From Hymenobacter frigidus (lineage in GTDB: Bacteria; Bacteroidota; Bacteroidia; Cytophagales; Hymenobacteraceae): a DNA stretch of 64,000 nucleotides. Below are positions 59,086 through 64,000 of the stretch, one piece after another (position 1 is the stretch's first letter; every line of letters begins with the position of its first letter). The stretch covers positions 112,410-176,409 of the forward strand of contig NZ_BMGY01000005.1 of NCBI RefSeq assembly GCF_014640435.1, written 5' to 3'. A model generated the notes under the pieces. That model had not been told where the DNA came from. It ran no database searches and saw nothing but the letters and a program-made list of their open reading frames with translations. The position numbers and the translations under genes are program-made.

Positions 59086-60461
59086 TGCCCGCCCGCTGGC
59101 GCATGCTGCTGGTGCTGGCCCTGTACGCGGCTTACCTGCCCCTGAGCGGCTACACCCCCGACCAATTCCGGTTCGATGCCGCCCAATACTGGGAACTGTC
59201 GCTCAAATTCACCCAGCACGGCGGCTTCTCGCTGCTGGCCTATGATGAGCCGCTGCGGGGCTACCTGGGGCCGTTGCTAATACTGCCGGCCCGGCTGCTG
59301 TGCCACTTCACAGGCTGGAGCATGCTGACTGGCGCGCGCGTGCTGGGTGCGTGCTGGGCCAGTGTGCTGTTCGGGCTGGCCATGCCGCAGCTGTGGGCGC
59401 AGGTTACCGGCCGGGCGCTGCCATTGGGGCGCTGGCTGGTGCTGCTGGGTCTCACCTTCCTGTTCTGGCGCGACTACTTCAACTTCACCCTGAGCGACAT
59501 GCCGGCTCTGACGCTGCTGTTGCTAGGGCTAGTGGCCCTGGGCCGGCCAGGGTGGCGGTGGGCATTGGTTGCCGGAATACTGCTGGCGGCGGCCCTCAAC
59601 ATCCGGCCCATTTACCTGGCCAGCGTGCCGGGGTGGCTGTGGCTCTTGGGGCAGCGAGCGGAAACCAGGAGGAATTTAGCTGGTAGCCTGACCGCGTTGG
59701 TGACGGGTCTGGCGTTGGTATTGTTGCCACAGGCACTTATCAATCAGCGAAATTTCCAGCGGCCCACGCCATTGGTGCTGGCCCAGCCGCCCGGTAGCCA
59801 GCCGCTTTATCTTAAGCAGCTGGCCTGGGGTACCCGTTTCCAGCGATATGAGTCGAGTCTGATTCCGGAAGTCCCCCGCTCGCTGCTGTATGCTGATTCG
59901 GTGGGTCAGCGGGCCTTGGCGGCGGTGCCGGGCCAGCGCTTTGCCAGCTACGGGCATTTTGCTGCATTTGTGGCGCAGCAGCCATTGCATACGGCAGGCC
60001 GTTACTCGCGGCACCTCTTCAACGGCCTGGACATCTGGTTTCCGACGCCTTACCCGCTAAGGCTCCATCCGCCCGGGCAAGTGGCGCTGCGCCTGATTAA
60101 CTATGCGCTGCTGGGTTTGGCAGTTGCGCTGGCAGCCGCGGGCTGGTGGCGAACTCGTCGTCACCCGCCTGGTGCTGCCCGCCGTTGGGCCCAGGCCGCG
60201 CCGGTGCTGTTGGCACTGCTGCTGCCCTGCCTGCTGGCGCTGCCCACGCTCGTGGAATGCCGGTTTCTGCTGCCGCTGCATCTGTTAATCCTGGCCGGGG
60301 TTGCGGGAACTTGGCAACCCCTAGCGGGCTGGCAACGGCTGCGCTCTCCGCTGCGGCGACTGGCGGTGCTGGGGCTGGCGCTGGGTTGGCTGTGGGGCTG
60401 CTGGTACTTATCGGCGGCTACGGCCGGTCAGGTACGCCCGCCAAGCGAGGCTCCCTCATAA
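59079..60461 (+). CDS. GT39-like multi-pass membrane protein, copy 2
   Basis: The 460-residue membrane protein is a clear paralogue of the preceding gene: shared FRFDAAQYWELSLKFTQHGGF-type first loop (DAAQYWELSLKFTQHGGF), WRDYFNFTLSDMPALTLL (copy 1 WRDYFNFSLTDFPALFAL), NIRPIYLASVP and TLVECRFLLPLHLLIL (copy 1 TAIECRFLLPLHLLLS). It lies seven bases overlapping, so the pair was made by tandem duplication and is co-translated. It ends at a 23-bp terminator shared with pdhB. Confidence 0.72.
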   Translation: MVVPARWRMLLVLALYAAYLPLSGYTPDQFRFDAAQYWELSLKFTQHGGFSLLAYDEPLRGYLGPLLILPARLLCHFTGWSMLTGARVLGACWASVLFGLAMPQLWAQVTGRALPLGRWLVLLGLTFLFWRDYFNFTLSDMPALTLLLLGLVALGRPGWRWALVAGILLAAALNIRPIYLASVPGWLWLLGQRAETRRNLAGSLTALVTGLALVLLPQALINQRNFQRPTPLVLAQPPGSQPLYLKQLAWGTRFQRYESSLIPEVPRSLLYADSVGQRALAAVPGQRFASYGHFAAFVAQQPLHTAGRYSRHLFNGLDIWFPTPYPLRLHPPGQVALRLINYALLGLAVALAAAGWWRTRRHPPGAARRWAQAAPVLLALLLPCLLALPTLVECRFLLPLHLLILAGVAGTWQPLAGWQRLRSPLRRLAVLGLALGWLWGCWYLSAATAGQVRPPSEAPS

Positions 60462-60467
60462 AAACTT

Positions 60468-60519
60468 CAGCCAGCAGAAAGCCCCGTCAGTAGTTGCTGA
60501 CGGGGCTTTCTGCTGGCTG
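60468..60519. terminator. bidirectional terminator
   Basis: A perfect 23-bp inverted repeat (60468-60490 and 60497-60519) with a 6-base loop, between convergent copy 2 and pdhB. Core CAGAAAGCCCCGTCAG. Right arm has no long T-run, so its strength rests on stem length. Confidence 0.8.
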
Positions 60520-60531
60520 CAAGTAAATCAG

Positions 60532-61515
60532 CTACACCTTGGCGTAGGTCACTTCCTTCACCGCTTTCACGATGCGGGCTACGTTGGGCAGCGAGGCTTC
60601 GATGAGGGTGGGGGCGTAGGGCAGGGGCACATCGGCACAGTTGATGCGGATGACGGGGGCATCGAGGTAGTCGAAGGCGCGGCGCTGCACCATGTAGGCC
60701 AACTCGCCCGAGATGCTGGCCAAGGGCCAGGCTTCTTCCACAACCACCATGCGGTTGGTTTTCTTCACCGAATTCACCAACGTGTCGTAGTCAATGGGGC
60801 GCACCGAGCGCAGGTCAATGACTTCGGCTTCAATGCCTTCTTTGGCTAATTCGTCGGCGGCAGTGTAGACCAGCTTCATCATTTTGCCGAAGCTTACCAG
60901 GGTCACGTGCTTGCCTTGGCGCACCACGTTGGCCTTGCCGATTTCAAGCAGGTATTCTTCCTCGGGCACGTCGCCCTTGTCGCCGTACATCAGCTCCGAT
61001 TCCATGAATATCACTGGGTCGGGGTCGCGGATGGCGGCTTTGAGCAGGCCTTTGGCGTCGTAGGGGTTGCTGGGTACCACCACTTTCAGGCCGGGGCAGT
61101 TGGCGTACCAGTTTTCGAAATTCTGCGAGTGCTGGCTTGAGAGCATACCGGCGTTGCCGGTGGGGCCGCGAAACACGATGGGGCAGGAATACTGGCCACC
61201 CGACATGGAGTAAATCTTGGCCGCCGAGTTAATCACTTGGTCGATAGCAACCAGCGAGAAGTTAAACGTCATGAACTCGATGACCGGCAGTAGCCCGTTC
61301 ATGGCCGCGCCCACGCCGATGCCGGCGAAACCCAGCTCAGCAATCGGGGTGTCAATCACCCGGTCTGGCCCGAACTCGTCGAGCATGCCTTGGCTCACTT
61401 TGTAAGCTCCGTTGTACTCGGCCACTTCTTCGCCCATGAGGAAAACCCGCGGGTCGCGGCGCATTTCCTCGGATAGGGCCTCGCGCAAGGCCTCACGGAA
61501 TTGAATTTGACGCAT
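60532..61515 (-). CDS. pdhB: pyruvate dehydrogenase E1 component subunit beta
   Basis: The 327-residue E1 beta subunit (thiamine diphosphate-dependent): opening [35 protein letters not shown] (about 23-39), [57 protein letters not shown] and the C-terminal [13 protein letters not shown]. The alpha subunit is not adjacent. A related branched-chain enzyme is possible, but the sequence fits pyruvate. A frame open to 61644 is produced by the palindrome; the ATG at 61515 fits the family. A TTG...TAGCTTTG promoter lies upstream. Confidence 0.93.
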   Translation of the reverse strand: MRQIQFREALREALSEEMRRDPRVFLMGEEVAEYNGAYKVSQGMLDEFGPDRVIDTPIAELGFAGIGVGAAMNGLLPVIEFMTFNFSLVAIDQVINSAAKIYSMSGGQYSCPIVFRGPTGNAGMLSSQHSQNFENWYANCPGLKVVVPSNPYDAKGLLKAAIRDPDPVIFMESELMYGDKGDVPEEEYLLEIGKANVVRQGKHVTLVSFGKMMKLVYTAADELAKEGIEAEVIDLRSVRPIDYDTLVNSVKKTNRMVVVEEAWPLASISGELAYMVQRRAFDYLDAPVIRINCADVPLPYAPTLIEASLPNVARIVKAVKEVTYAKV

Positions 61516-61553
61516 GTTATTCGTTTGGATAAAGCCGCAATTGGGCCGTTTGG

Positions 61554-61584
61554 CAAAGCTACGACAGGTGTGGCAGACGGGCAA
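61554..61584 (-). promoter_or_regulatory. pdhB promoter with -33 and -7 elements
   Basis: On the minus strand TTG (61582-61584) is followed by exactly 20 bases and then TAGCTTTG (61554-61561), a full match to TTG-N20-TAnnTTTG, 38 bases before the pdhB ATG. The palindrome at 61598-61676 starts 13 bases upstream of the -33. Confidence 0.72.
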
Positions 61585-61597
61585 TGGTCCTCGTTTT

Positions 61598-61676
61598 TTA
61601 GCCCGCAGAGGTCGCGGAGGTTTGCGCAGAACGTTCTGCGTCATCTGCGCAAACCTCCGCGACCTCTGCGGGCTAA
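61598..61676. repeat. intergenic palindrome, family F (AGCCCGCAGAGGTCGCGGAGG)
   Basis: Perfect 32-bp arms (61598-61629 and 61645-61676) with a 15-base loop, directly upstream of the pdhB promoter and 11 bases from the stop of the OmpA/TPR gene. Confidence 0.95.
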
Positions 61677-61687
61677 GGGCATCCAGT

Positions 61688-63496
61688 CTACCGCAATGCC
61701 TCCCGGAATACCTTGCCCTGGGCCAGGTCCTGAAATTCGAGGTCCTCCACGGCCCGTTGGGCGTAGCGGCGGTCCAGAGCCACGGCCTGCTTGAGCAAGG
61801 TGCCCACGGCGGCCTCGTTTTTCTGGCGGGCTGCTACTACGGCCATGCCGTAGACCGGTGCGGCGGCCGTGGGGCGCAGGGCCTGGGCGAGGCGGTACTG
61901 CTCTAAAGCAACTTCGTAGTGCTCGCGACCTACGTGGATGAGGCCAGTATTGAGCGCATTTTGGTAAGACGGCCCCGCGTATTGCAGGCTGCGCAGCGCC
62001 TCATCGGCTTGGCCCACTTCAATCTCAAGCGCGGCGCGGTCCGAGAAAATCTTGCGCAGCAACGGGCGGGCCCCTCCCAGCTTGATGGCGTAGTCGTAGT
62101 TCTGCAGGGCTTCGAGGCGGTCGCCGGCGCGGTGGTAGGCGGTGGCGGCGTGGTAGAAGAACTCGGCCGTGGGGTTGCGGTGGGCGGCCAGGGTGAAGTT
62201 GACGGCCGCACGGCGATAATAAGCCTTCTGAATTTTATCGGTGGGCTCCTTCTCGGCCCGCTGCAGCAGTACCACGCCCAGGTTGTGAAAGGCTTCCCAG
62301 CTGTTAGTGTTGGCGGCGGCCGTTTCGTAAATGCGCTGCTTTTCGGCCAGCAGCGGCGTTAGCGTGGCCGAGTAGCGCAACTCTTCGGGTGTGAGGGCAT
62401 CGGCTTCTACCTGTTTCTCCACAATCTTTTTTGACAGTAAATACACCTCCGAATCGTAGCGCTTGGGGGCCGAGTACGTCACCGCCACGGTGCCAAACCG
62501 CAGCACGGGATAGATGTATTGCTCAATGTAATCGAAGGAGGAAAGCCGGTGCAGGGCCTTTTCCTTCTGCTCGAACGTGCCCTGGGTGTCGTTGATGAGC
62601 GTGACCACGGAGTCAATCTGGTCGGCTTTCAGGGCCGAGGTCATGACCTTGTTCAGAAAGGTGTCCCAGCGCCGGACGTAGGCCAGGGTGTCGTAGCTAA
62701 TTTCCTCGTTCTTATTCAGATATGAGAAGTTTTTCACCCGCTGTTTGTAGTAGTACAGCAGCATCCGCACGCGCTTGCTGGCCAGCAGGCGGTTGTGGGC
62801 ATCGGTAGAATCGGGCGAGTGCCCCGCGATGATGAGCACCTGCCGGGTGTACTGGTTGGCGTCAATCAGGTCCTCCAGCGCGGCCACGTTGGTACCCAGG
62901 TAGCCCCGGATAAACCACTGGTCCTCATCAAAGAAGAAGGGCAGTACGCGGGTACCGCTCATCACATTGCTGGCGTTTTCGGGCAGCAGCGCTAGTACAG
63001 TGTCTTCGCGGGTGACGAGGCGGGCCGGGTCGGCGATGCCGCGGGCTACGCGCACATCCTCAGCCGCCCGCAGGACTTTGCCATTCTTTTTCAGCTCACG
63101 CACCTGGGCGTGGGCCAGCAGCTCGCCGGGGTTGCGGCCGGGCGTGTTGGGGATGGTGAACTTTTGGGTAGCCACGAGCAGGCCCTTATTCTCCTCGTCG
63201 TACACGTAGTTTCCGGTGGTGAAGGCAATGCGGCCGAGGGTGTCCTCACGCAAGCCGTGCTCGTAGCGGTAGCGCAGCAGTAGCTCGTAGGCCACGCCTT
63301 TACGCAGGTGCTGGGCTGGTACGCGGGCCACTACTTCGAAGGGTACCGTTTCGCCCGAAGCGGTGAGGGGCGAAGGACGGGTGCTGACGACGCGGCCCGC
63401 CTCGGCCTGTTTCAGCACCCGGGGTAAGGCACAGGCGGACAAGAATACGGTGGCTGCCAGCAGCGAGTGGGCCACTGGCCGCAAAAGATATATCAT
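61688..63496 (-). CDS. TPR lipoprotein with OmpA-like domain
   Basis: The 602-residue protein starts with a lipoprotein signal ([11 protein letters not shown], lipobox Cys about residue 22). An OmpA-like segment is visible in the middle: [31 protein letters not shown] (quote part [18 protein letters not shown], about 225-242). The C-terminal half is tetratricopeptide-like: [60 protein letters not shown] and [24 protein letters not shown]. OmpA before TPR reverses the usual order of PorE-type T9SS proteins. It may anchor a complex to peptidoglycan. The ATG at 63496 is chosen over TTG 63499. Confidence 0.8.
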   Translation of the reverse strand: MIYLLRPVAHSLLAATVFLSACALPRVLKQAEAGRVVSTRPSPLTASGETVPFEVVARVPAQHLRKGVAYELLLRYRYEHGLREDTLGRIAFTTGNYVYDEENKGLLVATQKFTIPNTPGRNPGELLAHAQVRELKKNGKVLRAAEDVRVARGIADPARLVTREDTVLALLPENASNVMSGTRVLPFFFDEDQWFIRGYLGTNVAALEDLIDANQYTRQVLIIAGHSPDSTDAHNRLLASKRVRMLLYYYKQRVKNFSYLNKNEEISYDTLAYVRRWDTFLNKVMTSALKADQIDSVVTLINDTQGTFEQKEKALHRLSSFDYIEQYIYPVLRFGTVAVTYSAPKRYDSEVYLLSKKIVEKQVEADALTPEELRYSATLTPLLAEKQRIYETAAANTNSWEAFHNLGVVLLQRAEKEPTDKIQKAYYRRAAVNFTLAAHRNPTAEFFYHAATAYHRAGDRLEALQNYDYAIKLGGARPLLRKIFSDRAALEIEVGQADEALRSLQYAGPSYQNALNTGLIHVGREHYEVALEQYRLAQALRPTAAAPVYGMAVVAARQKNEAAVGTLLKQAVALDRRYAQRAVEDLEFQDLAQGKVFREALR

Positions 63497-63572
63497 CAAA
63501 AGGTGTAGTCCTGGAAAACAAAAGCTCCCCCATTAAACGTAAAAAGCACCGAATTAGTCGGACCGGGGCCGG

Positions 63573-63580
63573 CAAAATTA
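63573..63580 (-). promoter_or_regulatory. -7 promoter element of the OmpA/TPR gene
   Basis: Reads TAATTTTG on the minus strand (exact TAnnTTTG), 76 bases upstream of the ATG at 63496. Confidence 0.5.
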
Positions 63581-63591
63581 CGCAGCCGGGC

Positions 63592-63622
63592 TTGCGCGCT
63601 CCTGCCAAAAGCCTTATCTTAG
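63592..63622 (+). promoter_or_regulatory. promoter of the PspC-like gene
   Basis: TTG (63592-63594) then exactly 20 bases and TATCTTAG (63615-63622), one mismatch from TAnnTTTG, 36 bases upstream of the ATG at 63659. Confidence 0.55.
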
Positions 63623-63658
63623 CCCAGGTAATTTATTTTCCACCAGTCACTAACGCCC

Positions 63659-63877
63659 ATGAAACGCTTCACCGATTACCTCGAAACCCAATCTTTTGGG
63701 CTGTGCTCGGCGCTAGCCCAGAAGTGGGGATTCAGCACCCGTAGCGTCCGGCTTTCGTTCGTATACGCCTCGTTTTTCACGTTTGGGTCGCCCATCGTGC
63801 TCTACTTTGCCGGTGCTTTCTGGATGGATGTGCGGCGGGCCATGCGCCAGCAGCGCAGTACGGTTTGGGATTTGTAA
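63659..63877 (+). CDS. PspC-domain-like small membrane protein
   Basis: The 72-residue protein begins MKRFTDYLETQSFGLCSALAQ, then a helix with VRLSFVYASFFTFGSPIVLYFAG (about 30-52, one membrane span; PspC-like) and a basic tail. It matches the short PspC-like proteins common in Bacteroidota. PspC takes part in the phage-shock envelope stress response in other bacteria; here a role is not shown. Confidence 0.75.
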   Translation: MKRFTDYLETQSFGLCSALAQKWGFSTRSVRLSFVYASFFTFGSPIVLYFAGAFWMDVRRAMRQQRSTVWDL

Positions 63878-63885
63878 CGGCCGTC

Positions 63886-64000
63886 ACTGCGAGCGCAGCG
63901 AAGCAATACGTCCTCCCAGCCGCAGCGACTAACATATCCTATCCTATGTTCAGACACGACCTCTTAATTTAGGTCAATGAAGGAAAGGAGTGGAGTAAGA
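63886..64000. repeat. one arm of a GTCACTGCGAGCGCAGCG element, cut by the window end
   Basis: GTCACTGCGAGCGCAGCGAA, then GCAATACGTCC, resembles the family A arm with a shifted start. The second arm is not seen within the window, so this may be a partial copy or its complement lies beyond base 64000. Confidence 0.5.

Overview
The window looks like chromosomal DNA from a high-GC, pigmented, gliding-type Bacteroidota, most likely Hymenobacter or a close relative. Evidence: gliding genes (gldC, gldA, gldF, gldG), two secreted proteins with type IX secretion C-terminal sorting domains, head-GIN and PspC-like proteins of the phylum, Bacteroidota promoter motifs (TAnnTTTG, some with TTG about 20 bases upstream), frequent TTG/GTG starts, and GC near 60-65% in most genes. 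The genus is an inference; no rRNA or tRNA gene was seen.

Layout. 1-5 kb: 5'-cut hemL, a secreted/membrane unknown, dcd, a small secreted protein, gldC and dnaN. 5.3-12 kb: a RelE/ParE toxin-antitoxin pair, gldG-gldF-gldA with an SDR gene, a head-GIN lipoprotein and another SDR. 12-17.7 kb: an MlaE/MlaF-type lipid ABC pair, a YfiT-like DinB protein, a bifunctional nuclease-family protein, etfA/etfB and a TPR protein. 17.9-25 kb: a CzcCBA-type metal efflux system followed by an arsM arsenite methyltransferase. 25.1-39.6 kb: a 14-gene one-strand surface-glycan cluster built round pseudaminic-acid-type nonulosonate genes (pseB, pseC, methylase, SpsF-like cytidylyltransferase, two further methyltransferases, GNAT, an SDR/ATP-grasp fusion, HAD, pseI, a glycosyltransferase-like protein, polysaccharide deacetylase, flippase). 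39.7-49.2 kb: a divergent MBOAT/SGNH acylation pair, a large FG-GAP cargo protein, and an AT-rich acyltransferase/methyltransferase island next to a GT4 glycosyltransferase. 49.4-64 kb: ffh, a four-CHRD secreted protein, a cytochrome b/molybdenum oxidoreductase pair, small unknowns, methyltransferase, thioesterase, DinB, a tandem pair of GT39-like membrane proteins, an E1-beta (pdhB) gene, an OmpA/TPR lipoprotein and a PspC-like protein.

The most striking non-coding content is a dense set of intergenic long palindromes (arms about 18-46 bp, loops mostly 12-40 nt) in at least seven arm-sequence families. One family (arms beginning GTCATGCTGAGCG or close variants) occurs about nine times. Arms within a copy match each other better than copies match one another, and copies sit between genes that otherwise look co-directional or functionally linked (gldA/gldF, etfB/etfA, pseC/methylase). 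No transposase is present in the window.

The glycan cluster is the best candidate for new biology. It has PseB, PseC and PseI, but no recognisable PseG. Its cytidylyltransferase is SpsF-like rather than PseF-like. It contains a 657-residue SDR/ATP-grasp fusion whose expected catalytic tyrosine (YxxxK) is threonine, and it carries three methyltransferases, suggesting a modified nonulosonic acid.
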